Assembly: GCA_025353165.1 (NCBI GenBank)
Contig: JANXRE010000136.1
Span: forward strand, 1-64,000
DNA from: Acidobacteriota bacterium
GTDB lineage: Bacteria; Acidobacteriota; Terriglobia; Bryobacterales; Bryobacteraceae
Length of the DNA stretch: 64,000 nucleotides
Direction: 5' to 3'
Position numbers and translations under genes: made by a program. Below, in pieces: positions 9,004 through 16,674 of the stretch; the first letter of the stretch is position 1; each line of letters opens with the position of its first letter. Below the pieces are notes generated by a model. It was not told where the DNA came from. It saw only the letters and a program-made list of their open reading frames with translations, and made no database searches.

Positions 9004-10161
9004 TTACCCCGCCACAAAAGCGACCGATCCCCCCACCCATTCGAGGTCCCGATTGTGATCCACGCCCATCATTTTGCCGCGCCCCATCCGGACGATCGTC
9101 GTTACCGGCCGGAGTTCATCCACCCAAAGGTACATAATGCGGAACTCCGCCTTGGTCGGGCCGTGCGGCGTCTCAATCAACGGAGCGAAATCGACTCTCT
9201 CCTGGAGGATAAATTGGCTTCGTTTCGCGATCCGGTCGAGTTCGCTCCGCGTCGGCCCGACCCGGACCCCGAGACCGGCGAACGAGTACAGTGGCTTGAG
9301 AACCCAGTTCTCGAGATCGGATGGCCACTGTTCGAGTTGGTCCAGAAACCAGGTCTTCGGCACCGACGGGTGATTCAGGTACGGCAGCGAGAACTTGCTG
9401 ATCCGGAAGTACCAGTTGGGATGGCCGGCCCATTCGACATCCAGTTCGTCGCGGAAATCGAACCCCGGCTGAACGCCCCTTCGCTCCAGTTCGTCGACAA
9501 TGGCGCGATTGTAGATGCGCTCGATCGGGACGCCTTCGTAGTACAGCTTGCGCCCGTGCTTTTCCACTTGCGTGATGTCCGCGATCCGAATGCCGAACAG
9601 CTTCCGCGTCAGCAGAAAATCCGCCAACGTTTTCTGATGGTACGGATCGATCTCGAGCAGGACCACACCCTCCGGATCGTGGCCGCCGCAAATGGCCTGG
9701 CGCAGCAGCCGGTTGTACGAATCGGCGTCCGTCCCCGGCAGAAAGCCGGTCCACTCTGCCGGCAGATCGTAGGCATCCTTGTACACTTCCGACAGAAACG
9801 GCTGGTAGGTGTACAGTGACGGGAAGCCCTGGATCTCCACCAGCTTCGGTTCGAGATCGGCGGTCAGTCCAAAATCGACTTGTAGGAAAAGAGGATGGGC
9901 GTCCTCGGCCGGTACGCGAAATTGTTCGGGAATGGTCTGCTCGGAGGCCGCCCGATACTCCGCGCTGTCCATCAACTGGCGGATCAGCTCCGCGCCTTCT
10001 TGAGCCATCCGGACCGCAAGCCCGCGCGGGAGGAATACGGGCGTTTCGCAGTTGCGAAACTGGACCGGAGTGCCGCTGCCTTCTTCCAGGCGCTTCAGGA
10101 AATCCGCGTACCGGGCGGCCGTGAATCGCTCATTGAAGCGGCGGCGCAGGTCCGGGATCAT
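9004..10161 (-). CDS. ATP-grasp-like ligase of unknown substrate
   Basis: A 385-residue protein with no signal peptide. Features compatible with an ATP-grasp or glutathione-synthetase-like fold are LEPKLVEIQGFPSL near residues 104-117, a central NWVLKPLYSFAGLGVRVG segment near 292-309 resembling the nucleotide-binding lysine/glycine loop, and acidic metal-binding candidates late in the chain. It is the last gene of a four-gene run in which the upstream M29-like gene stops 6 bases before its ATG. Context suggests it adds a building block to the product made by the upstream ligases. The fold assignment is moderate and the substrate unknown. Confidence 0.55.
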   Translation of the reverse strand: MIPDLRRRFNERFTAARYADFLKRLEEGSGTPVQFRNCETPVFLPRGLAVRMAQEGAELIRQLMDSAEYRAASEQTIPEQFRVPAEDAHPLFLQVDFGLTADLEPKLVEIQGFPSLYTYQPFLSEVYKDAYDLPAEWTGFLPGTDADSYNRLLRQAICGGHDPEGVVLLEIDPYHQKTLADFLLTRKLFGIRIADITQVEKHGRKLYYEGVPIERIYNRAIVDELERRGVQPGFDFRDELDVEWAGHPNWYFRISKFSLPYLNHPSVPKTWFLDQLEQWPSDLENWVLKPLYSFAGLGVRVGPTRSELDRIAKRSQFILQERVDFAPLIETPHGPTKAEFRIMYLWVDELRPVTTIVRMGRGKMMGVDHNRDLEWVGGSVAFVAG

Positions 10162-10167
10162 TCGGTC

Positions 10168-11184
10168 CTAAATCACAAACTGGCCGTCGCGCATAATCTG
10201 ACGGTCGTCCGCCCAGATATCGAATCTGCGCCCGACCACATCGATATGCGTGCCCGAATACCACTCCGCGCCGGTGTGCGCCCCGTAGGGATTCCCGAAC
10301 GCGATGTGCACGCCCGGAATCTTCTCGTCCTGCAGAATGTTGCCGATCACGTCCGACAACGCAATATTCGTGCCGATTGCAAACTCGCCGACACGATCGC
10401 TGTTTTCGTCCGTGTGCGTGTACTTCCAGAACTCTTCCTGCAATTCCCGGTTGTCCGATTGCGCCGCGACCAACCGGTTGCCCTCGATGCGGATTGTCAA
10501 CGGAGTGTCCCGGAGGCTCCCGTACTTGGCGCACAGGTAGTCGCCCACGACCCCATCAATGACGAATGTGCCGTTCACCTCTCCCGGCGTCGTGAACGTT
10601 TCCCCGCCCGGGAGATTTCCCCATTTCTCGGTCGAGATGATGCCGCTCGTCTTGATCCACTTGTAGTTGGGGTTCATGTCCGCGCGAATGTCCGTTCCCG
10701 CCGCGGTGCGGGCCCGGATGAAATGCGCGTTCATGGCGATCTCCCGCACCCGGGCGGTCAGATCGTCGACCTTCAGAAAATCGGCCCGCATGCCCTGCAT
10801 CATGATCTGTTTCTCGATGTTGACCATGTGGGCGTGCCGGATTTTCCGCCGGTTGACCAAATCGGTCATCTGCATCCGCGTCTTCAGCTCGTTTTGTTGC
10901 GCCTGGACCGCGTAGATACTGACCTGGCTGGTCTCGAGATTCTCCAGAACCGCGGCCGGCATGTCCGTGAGCGGCCGCGGCGCGAGATCCTCCAGCACGA
11001 ACGAGCTGTAGGCCGCGCCGGCATCGTCCAGTTCGTGCGCGATGCTCGCCGCGATTTCCAGGCAGGCCTCATCGGTGATCACCGTCACCTTTTCCGCCGG
11101 CTGAACGCGCAGGCAGGTCCGCACCGCGTTGCGCGCGCCCGGCGTAAGTTCCGGGTCGAAGGGAATCGTTCTTAGATTCGTCAT
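10168..11184 (-). CDS. M29-family (thermophilic-type) metallo-aminopeptidase
   Basis: A 338-residue homologue of AmpS/AmpT-type peptidases, which remove N-terminal residues using two divalent metals. Family landmarks are LPGGETFTTPGEVNG with two metal-ligand glutamates missing only minor variation, VGEFAIGTN, and the C-terminal HIAFGNPY...GTHIDVV. The start at 11184 is chosen because its ATG overlaps the stop of the carboxylate-amine ligase (ATGA), and a longer frame would intrude into that gene. An aminopeptidase coupled to two or three amide ligases suggests trimming or release of a peptide-like metabolite, not general proteolysis. Confidence 0.83.
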   Translation of the reverse strand: MTNLRTIPFDPELTPGARNAVRTCLRVQPAEKVTVITDEACLEIAASIAHELDDAGAAYSSFVLEDLAPRPLTDMPAAVLENLETSQVSIYAVQAQQNELKTRMQMTDLVNRRKIRHAHMVNIEKQIMMQGMRADFLKVDDLTARVREIAMNAHFIRARTAAGTDIRADMNPNYKWIKTSGIISTEKWGNLPGGETFTTPGEVNGTFVIDGVVGDYLCAKYGSLRDTPLTIRIEGNRLVAAQSDNRELQEEFWKYTHTDENSDRVGEFAIGTNIALSDVIGNILQDEKIPGVHIAFGNPYGAHTGAEWYSGTHIDVVGRRFDIWADDRQIMRDGQFVI

Positions 11185-12296
11185 GCCGGCTCCAGCGACG
11201 AAGCCTCGGTCTCTTCGATGATATAGTCGACTACTTTCGTCAAATCTCCTGTCTCCTGGAAAACCTTCAATTGCCGGTCTGCGCCGGTGCCGTTCTCGAG
11301 AATGCGATAGATGTACTGGATCTCCTCGCGGCAATTCAGCTCGTCGACCACGTCATCGATGATGTGCATGTACTCGTGAATCAGATCGCGGATCGGCACC
11401 TCGGCGCTTTTCCCGAAATCGATCAGCTTGCCATCCAGCCCATAGCGGAGCGCGCGCCACTTGTTCTCCATGATCAGCGCCCGCCGGTACAGCCGAAAAC
11501 CCTGGTTCGCGGCATGCAGCTTGTACAGCTTGGCCACCGTGCATTGAATCAGCGCGGCGATCGCGATGGTTTCCTCCACCCGCATGGGGATGTCGCACAT
11601 CCGGAATTCGAGCGTCGGGAAATGCGGGTGCGGCCGGATGTCCCACCAGATCTTCTTCGCGTTGTCGATGCAGTTTGTCTTCACCAACAGATTGATGAAG
11701 CTCTCATACTCGCCGTAGCTCGGAAAGTAATCGGGGATGTTCGTGCGCGGAAACTTGTCGAATACTTTGCAGCGGTAGGACTTCAATCCCGTGTCCATGC
11801 CCAACCAGAAAGGAGAATTGGTGGACAAGGCCAGAATGTGCGGGACGAAATACCGCGCGGCGTTCATGATGTGAATCGCGACTTCCCGGTCCTCCACGCC
11901 GATATGTACGTGCAGCCCGAAAATAAGGTTCGCGCGAGCGACCATCTTCAGGTCCTGCACAATCAACTCGTAGCGTTCGTCGGGATAGATCTCCTGCTTG
12001 CGCCAGTCCGCAAACGGATGCGTCGCCGCGGCGCCGACCTTCAGCCCGTTTTCGTGCGCCAGTCGAATGATGACGCGCCGGAGCTCCTTCACTTCCCGCT
12101 TGGCCTCTTTGATGTCCTTGCAGATGCCGGTGCCGACCTCGACCACCGACTGGTGCATCTCCGCCTTCACCTGCTCCCGCAGCAGCGTCTTGCCCTTGGC
12201 GATGATCTCCGCGGCCACATGCGACCGCAGGTCCCGCGTCTCTGGATCGAGCGTCTGGTACTCTTCCTCGATCCCGATGGTGAAACTCGGCTTCAT
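11181..12296 (-). CDS. GCS2-type carboxylate-amine ligase (YbdK-like)
   Basis: A 371-residue ATP-dependent ligase of the glutamate-cysteine ligase 2 superfamily. It shows the family motifs in order: TIGIEEEYQTLD at the N-terminus, EVGTGICKDI, GLHVHIGV near residue 123, WWDIRPHPHFPTLEFRMCD near 210-230, and a C-terminal helical region. It forms a gamma-type or other amide bond between a carboxylate and an amine; YbdK itself makes gamma-glutamylcysteine weakly. The ATG at 12296 overlaps the stop of the upstream ATP-grasp gene by four bases and its own stop overlaps the M29 gene by four, so stoichiometric synthesis is expected. Confidence 0.88.
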   Translation of the reverse strand: MKPSFTIGIEEEYQTLDPETRDLRSHVAAEIIAKGKTLLREQVKAEMHQSVVEVGTGICKDIKEAKREVKELRRVIIRLAHENGLKVGAAATHPFADWRKQEIYPDERYELIVQDLKMVARANLIFGLHVHIGVEDREVAIHIMNAARYFVPHILALSTNSPFWLGMDTGLKSYRCKVFDKFPRTNIPDYFPSYGEYESFINLLVKTNCIDNAKKIWWDIRPHPHFPTLEFRMCDIPMRVEETIAIAALIQCTVAKLYKLHAANQGFRLYRRALIMENKWRALRYGLDGKLIDFGKSAEVPIRDLIHEYMHIIDDVVDELNCREEIQYIYRILENGTGADRQLKVFQETGDLTKVVDYIIEETEASSLEPA

Positions 12297-13234
12297 GTTC
12301 CAGCTCCGCCGTGCAGGAACGAAGCCCAGCGGAGATCCGGCGGCGCCGGTTTCTTCAGTGCCTGCGCAATCGCAAGTTCCGCCACCGCATTCACGATCCA
12401 CTCGAAATTCTCCGGCCCGACCGAGTGTATGTCGGCGTCGGGGGCGGGGTTGAGAAAGTCGATGGCGTAGGGCACGCCGTCGCGAACCGCGAACTCGACG
12501 GTGTTCATGTCGTAGCCCAGGGCCCGGCACAAAGTCAGGCAGTCGCGGACCACGCGGTTATACAAGGCCGGCTCGATCGGCGGCGCGGCGCGCACGTAGC
12601 GCTCGTGATGTGGCCGTTTCGGGTCGTATTGCATGACGTGGACCAACTCCCGCCCGATCACGTAACAGCGGAAGTAATCCGTGAACTCGATGCCTTCCTG
12701 CAGCGTCATGCAGAGGTCGCCGGTCTGGTCGTATGCGGCGAAGAACTCCGCCGGCGAGTCGACCTTATAAACGTGTTTCCATCCGCCGCCCGAGTGCGGC
12801 TTGAGAAAGGCCGGAAATCCAATGTACGAGAATACTCCGTCCCAATCCAACGGATATTCCAGATTCCGCATCGACATCCCGGTGGTGTCGGGCGGATGCT
12901 TCTTGTGCGGCAGCAAGACGGTACGCGGCGTGGCGACACCCAGCCGGGAGGCCAGCGCGTAATTGAAGAACTTATCGTCGGCGCTCCACCAGAACGGGTT
13001 ATTGATGACCGTAGCGCCCTCCAGGATCGCGTTCTTCAGGAAAGCCCGGTAGAAGGGGATATCCTGCGAGATGCGGTCGACGATGACGCGATATCCGCTC
13101 GACACGCCGATCCGCACGGCGCCCACCTTCAGGTGCTCGGCCGACACGCCTGGGACGGCCAGCGAGTTGATGCGGTCCACCAGCGCTGGCGGAAACGTGA
13201 TCTCCATCCCATAGAGAACGCCGATTTTGTTCAT
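12293..13234 (-). CDS. ATP-grasp ligase (D-Ala-D-Ala ligase/glutathione-synthetase-like)
   Basis: A 313-residue ATP-grasp protein. A pre-ATP-grasp domain of about 100 residues is followed by the nucleotide-binding strand FPAFLKPHSGGGWKHVYKV. Later come a hinge with LQEGIEFTDYFRCYVIG and the magnesium-binding end VPYAIDFLNPAPDAD. It probably activates a carboxylate as an acyl-phosphate and joins it to an amine. It heads the four-gene coupled run; the 121-base gap to hicB on the other strand should hold its promoter. Not the housekeeping Ddl: no canonical Ddl N-domain motifs and no cell-wall neighbours. Confidence 0.78.
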   Translation of the reverse strand: MNKIGVLYGMEITFPPALVDRINSLAVPGVSAEHLKVGAVRIGVSSGYRVIVDRISQDIPFYRAFLKNAILEGATVINNPFWWSADDKFFNYALASRLGVATPRTVLLPHKKHPPDTTGMSMRNLEYPLDWDGVFSYIGFPAFLKPHSGGGWKHVYKVDSPAEFFAAYDQTGDLCMTLQEGIEFTDYFRCYVIGRELVHVMQYDPKRPHHERYVRAAPPIEPALYNRVVRDCLTLCRALGYDMNTVEFAVRDGVPYAIDFLNPAPDADIHSVGPENFEWIVNAVAELAIAQALKKPAPPDLRWASFLHGGAGT

Positions 13235-13331
13235 TCGCCCCTGATTCCGGCCCCAAGGCCAAGATCTTTCGATTTTACCGTGATCCGGCTTCGTCCCGGA
13301 GGCGGGCGCCGGGGGAATCCCGCGGGTTCGT

Positions 13332-13337
13332 TACAAT
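13332..13337 (+). promoter_or_regulatory. Candidate -10 box for hicB
   Basis: TACAAT, 18 bases upstream of the hicB ATG. The same hexamer precedes malQ and the OmpR-type regulator in this window. No convincing -35 was found. Confidence 0.4.
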
Positions 13338-13355
13338 CGAACCGGGGACATCGGC

Positions 13356-13565
13356 ATGAAGGTCAACGTGCTCGTTCACGAAGTGGCGGAGGGGGGATAT
13401 TGGGCGGAAGTTCCGTCCATCCCCAGTTGCGCAACGCAGGGCGAAACGATGGAAGAGCTCCTCGCCAACATCCGCGAGGCAATCGCGGGATGCCTGTCCG
13501 TGGCTCTGTCGGGAAGGAATTCACCCGGCAACTGGAACGGCATGGCTGGACCCTTCGCAGGATAA
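13356..13565 (+). pseudogene. hicB: HicB-family antitoxin, C-terminus replaced by out-of-frame hicA sequence
   Basis: The first 50 residues or so match the HicB/UPF0150 fold: MKVNVLVHEVAEGGYWAEVP, then IPSCATQGETMEEL and REAIAGCLSV. After CLSV the frame runs through DNA that in another frame encodes HicA, giving an unrelated tail ALSGRNSPGNWNG.... Intact short HicB proteins continue with an acidic strand and hydrophobic end instead. A deletion at the hicB-hicA junction explains this. The antitoxin may still fold partly; neutralising activity is doubtful. Confidence 0.65.
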
Positions 13566-13696
13566 ACGGAAGCCACTACATCTACGGGAAAGTTGGCCAC
13601 TCGACGGTACTTTCCGTTCCGGTTCGCGGGAACCAACCCTTGAAGCGCGGTCTGCAGATCCATTTGACGAAGCTTGCGGGAATTCCGGCGGAATAG
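13490..13696 (+). CDS. hicA: HicA-family mRNA interferase toxin, possibly lacking its native start
   Basis: A 68-residue dsRBD-fold toxin. The core is GKEFTRQLERHGWTLRRING followed by SHYIY with the catalytic histidine, then the conserved SVPVRGNQPLKRGL and a C-terminal LTKLAGI. The only usable in-frame ATG (13490) lies inside hicB, 76 bases before the hicB stop, which is far more overlap than normal for this pair. The first residues MPVRGSV are not family-like. Expression may rely on coupling to hicB. The locus sits in opposite orientation inside the amide-ligase gene run. Confidence 0.65.
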   Translation: MPVRGSVGKEFTRQLERHGWTLRRINGSHYIYGKVGHSTVLSVPVRGNQPLKRGLQIHLTKLAGIPAE

Positions 13697-13707
13697 CCGC
13701 TAAAACG

Positions 13708-14418
13708 TCACAGGAATTTTACCGCCATCTGCCGCCACCATGGCCAGTCGTGCCCCGTGCCGTCGCCCCACACGTCCAGCCAGTGCGGGAGCCCCTTATC
13801 GGTGAGAATGCGCGAAAACCGGCGGTTCTCCTCCAGGCAGATGTCCGTCTCTCCAGTCGCCAGCACCAGACGCATCGCGCGGTAGCGGTCCAGATACCAC
13901 GGGTCGTTCAGGTTGGGGATGAAGTCGGGCGGGTTCAGGAAATAGCAGGTGTCGTCGTAGTAGCCGTTGAGGAACTGCTTGATGTCGAACGCGCCACCCA
14001 TGCTGATGCAGTGCGTCACCGCGTCCGGATGACGGAGCGCGAAGGCCACGGAATGATATCCGCCAAAGCTGCATCCGGTGACGCCCAAGCCAGGGTGCGA
14101 GTTCCGCGACCGGATGTAGGGCACTACTTCTTCCTGAACGTACCGGTCGTACTCGAGATGCCGCGCAGCCCGGTCGCGCGGAGCTATGGCCTTGTTGTAC
14201 CAACTCTCGGAATCGACGCTGTCCACGCAATACGCCTGTATCTGGCCGCCCTCGTACTTGTCGGCGACCACGGAAATCATGTCGCGGCTCTCGTAATCGA
14301 AGAACCGGCCCATCGAGGTAGGAAACACGATCAACGGAGTGCCGGCGTGTCCGACAACGAGTAACTCCATGTCCCGGCGCAGATGGGGACTATACCACTT
14401 AATGTATTCGCGATTCAT
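13708..14418 (-). CDS. Alpha/beta-hydrolase esterase (COG4947-like)
   Basis: A 236-residue cytoplasmic alpha/beta-hydrolase. The nucleophile elbow is GCSFGGYH (about S117), and the catalytic histidine is likely in GTGHDWPWW near the C-terminus, with an aspartate from LDVWGDG or ETDICLEE. The N-terminus MNREYIKWYSPHLRRDMELL is typical of this small esterase family. It lies on the same strand as the ligase operon but is separated from it by the inserted hicBA pair. It may have been co-transcribed before that insertion. The LytTR regulator ends 24 bases upstream. Confidence 0.78.
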   Translation of the reverse strand: MNREYIKWYSPHLRRDMELLVVGHAGTPLIVFPTSMGRFFDYESRDMISVVADKYEGGQIQAYCVDSVDSESWYNKAIAPRDRAARHLEYDRYVQEEVVPYIRSRNSHPGLGVTGCSFGGYHSVAFALRHPDAVTHCISMGGAFDIKQFLNGYYDDTCYFLNPPDFIPNLNDPWYLDRYRAMRLVLATGETDICLEENRRFSRILTDKGLPHWLDVWGDGTGHDWPWWRQMAVKFL

Positions 14419-14442
14419 GTGGGAGGACTGCGGAAGAAGTAC

Positions 14443-15228
14443 TTACAGTTTTAGCAAAGCGCGAAGGCGTTTCGTCTGCACCCGGCTGACCGGGATCTCG
14501 GTCTGCCGCTTATCGTCCATCTTCAACTGGTAACTCGATTTGAACCACGGGATCACTTCCTTGATGCGGTTGATGTTCACCAGGAAGGACCGGTGCACGC
14601 GCCAGAACACGTCGGGGTCGAGATTCGATTGCAGTTCCTCGATGGTCCGGTAGTTGGACTGCCCTTCGAGGCTGGTGGTCACGACCGTGATCAAACCGTC
14701 GTCGATGGTGGCGTAAATCACGTCGTTCGCATCCACGATGAAATTCCGATTGGTGGACCTGACCAGCAGCTTCGTTCGCTGCAGCGCCGGCCGGGATGGG
14801 CCGGATGGCGCGGGAACGTCGAGGGCCGGCTTTTGCTTCTCCGCGATGGCCCGCCGCGCCCGTTCGAGGGTGACGGCCAGCCGGTCCTTCTCCACCGGCT
14901 TCAGCAGATAGTCCATGGCCTCCAGGGCGAAGGCCTCCACGGCGTATTGGTCGTAGGCGGTGGCCAGGATGAAGTACGGCAGCGGGACGTCCCGCTCTTT
15001 CAATCTCCGGATTACGCCGAGACCATCCAGCCCCGGCATTTGCACATCCATAAAGACCAGATCCGGCTCCAGGCTTTCGATCAACTGAACCGCCTCTAGG
15101 CCGTTGTGGCCGGTCGCCGCAAGCTCGATTTCGGGAAACTCGCGAAGCAGGTAATTCAACTCGTCGCACGCCAGTTGTTCGTCGTCGACGATCACGGTGG
15201 TGATGGTGCCGATGCCTCGCGCCGTCAT
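14443..15228 (-). CDS. LytTR-type DNA-binding response regulator
   Basis: A 261-residue regulator. The receiver domain spans about residues 10-125 with acidic pocket VDDE near 14-17, phosphoacceptor D61 in FMDVQMPG and the conserved lysine in LLKPVEKDRL. A linker of about 35 residues leads to a LytTR domain (about 160-261) with VWRVHRSFLVN-like sequence FWRVHRSFLVNINRIKEV. No histidine kinase adjoins. Its nearest downstream gene on the same strand is the esterase (24-base gap), so the two may be one transcript. It diverges from the inositol-phosphate synthase gene. Confidence 0.9.
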   Translation of the reverse strand: MTARGIGTITTVIVDDEQLACDELNYLLREFPEIELAATGHNGLEAVQLIESLEPDLVFMDVQMPGLDGLGVIRRLKERDVPLPYFILATAYDQYAVEAFALEAMDYLLKPVEKDRLAVTLERARRAIAEKQKPALDVPAPSGPSRPALQRTKLLVRSTNRNFIVDANDVIYATIDDGLITVVTTSLEGQSNYRTIEELQSNLDPDVFWRVHRSFLVNINRIKEVIPWFKSSYQLKMDDKRQTEIPVSRVQTKRLRALLKL

Positions 15229-15311
15229 GAAATGATAGTATAACCTAGGGCTGCACGCAGTGCCGTCCGGGTATAAATATCAATTACTTGCAAGTAGAAA
15301 AGGAGTGTGGG

Positions 15312-16631
15312 GTGTCCGAAAAAGAAAATGTGCGCATCGCGCCTGCCACAGGGAAGCTCGGCGTCTTGATTCCCGGCATCGGAGCGGTGACGACCACCCT
15401 GGTGGCCGGCGTTGAGGCGATCAAGCGCGGCCTGGCGCAACCCATCGGGTCCCTCACGCAACTGGCGGCCATCCGGTTGGGCAAGCGAACCGACGGCCGC
15501 AGCCCGCTGATCAAGGATTTTGTGCCGCTGGCCGGCCTGAACGACCTGGTCTTCGGCGGTTGGGACATTTTCGAAGATAACGCGTACGAAGCCGCGGCTA
15601 ACGCCAAGGTGCTCGAAACCTCGCTTCTCGAGCAGGTGAAAGAGCCTCTTTCGGCGCTGAAGCCGATGAAGGCCGTCTTCGATCATCAGTATGTGAAAAA
15701 CATCGATGGACCAAACGTAAAACAGACCGGGTCGAAGATGGACAAGGCCCAGATGTTGATGCAGGATATCCGGGACTTCAGCGAAAAGAACGGCACCTCG
15801 CGCAACATTATGATCTGGTGCGCGTCCACCGAGGTGTTCCATAGGCCGGCCGAGTGCCATCAGTCGCTGAAGGCGTTCGAGGCCGCTTTGCACAAGGACG
15901 ATCCCGACATCGCCCCAAGCCAGATCTACGCCTACGCGTCGCTGATGAGCGGCGTGCCGTTCGCAAACGGAGCGCCGAACCTGACGACGGACGTTCCGGC
16001 CATGCTCGAGCTCGCCCGCGACAGAAGCCTGCCGGTCTGCGGCAAGGACTTCAAGACCGGGCAGACGTTTATGAAGACCCTGATCGCGCCCGGCCTGAAG
16101 GCGCGCATGCTCGGGCTCTCCGGCTGGTTCTCGACCAACATTCTCGGCAACCGCGACGGCGAGGTGCTGGAAGATCCCGGCTCGTTCAAGTCGAAGGAAG
16201 AGACCAAACTCAGCGTGTTGGAGCACATCCTGCAGCCGGAGTTGTACCCCATGCTGTACAAGGATTTCTACCATGCGGTGAGAATCAACTACTATCCTCC
16301 GCGCGGGGACTCCAAGGAAGGCTGGGACAACATCGACATCTTCGGGTGGCTCAACTACCCGATGCAGATCAAGATCGACTTTCTGTGCCGCGACTCGATC
16401 CTGGCGGCGCCTATCGTGCTGGATCTAGTGTTGTTCCTCGACCTGGCCCAGCGCGCCGGCATGCGCGGCATCCAGGAGTGGCTGTCGTTCTATTTCAAGG
16501 GTCCGATGACGGCTCCGGGACTCTACCCCGAGCACGACATCTTCATTCAGTTGATGAAGCTGAAGAACACCCTGCGCTGGATGCGCGGCGAAGACCTGAT
16601 CACGCACCTCGGCATGGAGTACTACGACTAG
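15312..16631 (+). CDS. ino1: Myo-inositol-1-phosphate synthase
   Basis: A 439-residue NAD-dependent enzyme converting glucose-6-phosphate to myo-inositol-1-phosphate. The nucleotide-binding N-terminus reads KLGVLIPGIGAVTTTLVAG. The catalytic core has LMSGVPFANGAPNLTTDVPAM and CGKDFKTGQTFMKT, which supply conserved lysines and phosphate contacts, plus LGLSGWFSTNILGNRDG. GTG at 15312 is preferred over TTG at 15288 because AGGAG lies at 15301-15305, seven bases ahead. Inositol would serve phospholipids or solutes. The next gene is an epimerase on the same strand, 43 bases away, with a dispersed repeat between. Confidence 0.92.
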   Translation: MSEKENVRIAPATGKLGVLIPGIGAVTTTLVAGVEAIKRGLAQPIGSLTQLAAIRLGKRTDGRSPLIKDFVPLAGLNDLVFGGWDIFEDNAYEAAANAKVLETSLLEQVKEPLSALKPMKAVFDHQYVKNIDGPNVKQTGSKMDKAQMLMQDIRDFSEKNGTSRNIMIWCASTEVFHRPAECHQSLKAFEAALHKDDPDIAPSQIYAYASLMSGVPFANGAPNLTTDVPAMLELARDRSLPVCGKDFKTGQTFMKTLIAPGLKARMLGLSGWFSTNILGNRDGEVLEDPGSFKSKEETKLSVLEHILQPELYPMLYKDFYHAVRINYYPPRGDSKEGWDNIDIFGWLNYPMQIKIDFLCRDSILAAPIVLDLVLFLDLAQRAGMRGIQEWLSFYFKGPMTAPGLYPEHDIFIQLMKLKNTLRWMRGEDLITHLGMEYYD

Positions 16632-16645
16632 CGGCCGGAGTTTCC

Positions 16646-16668
16646 GAGCCGCGCGCGTTAGCAAGCGG
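16646..16668 (-). repeat. Dispersed GC-rich repeat, copy 2
   Basis: Reverse-complement match of the unit at 8937-8959, 22 of 23 identical. It lies between the stop of ino1 and the start of the epimerase gene. Confidence 0.7.
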
Positions 16669-16674
16669 TAATTC

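Noticed and set aside
15225-16274. A 349-codon frame antisense to ino1
   Set aside because: The ino1 protein is unmistakable on the other strand; the antisense product shows no family features.
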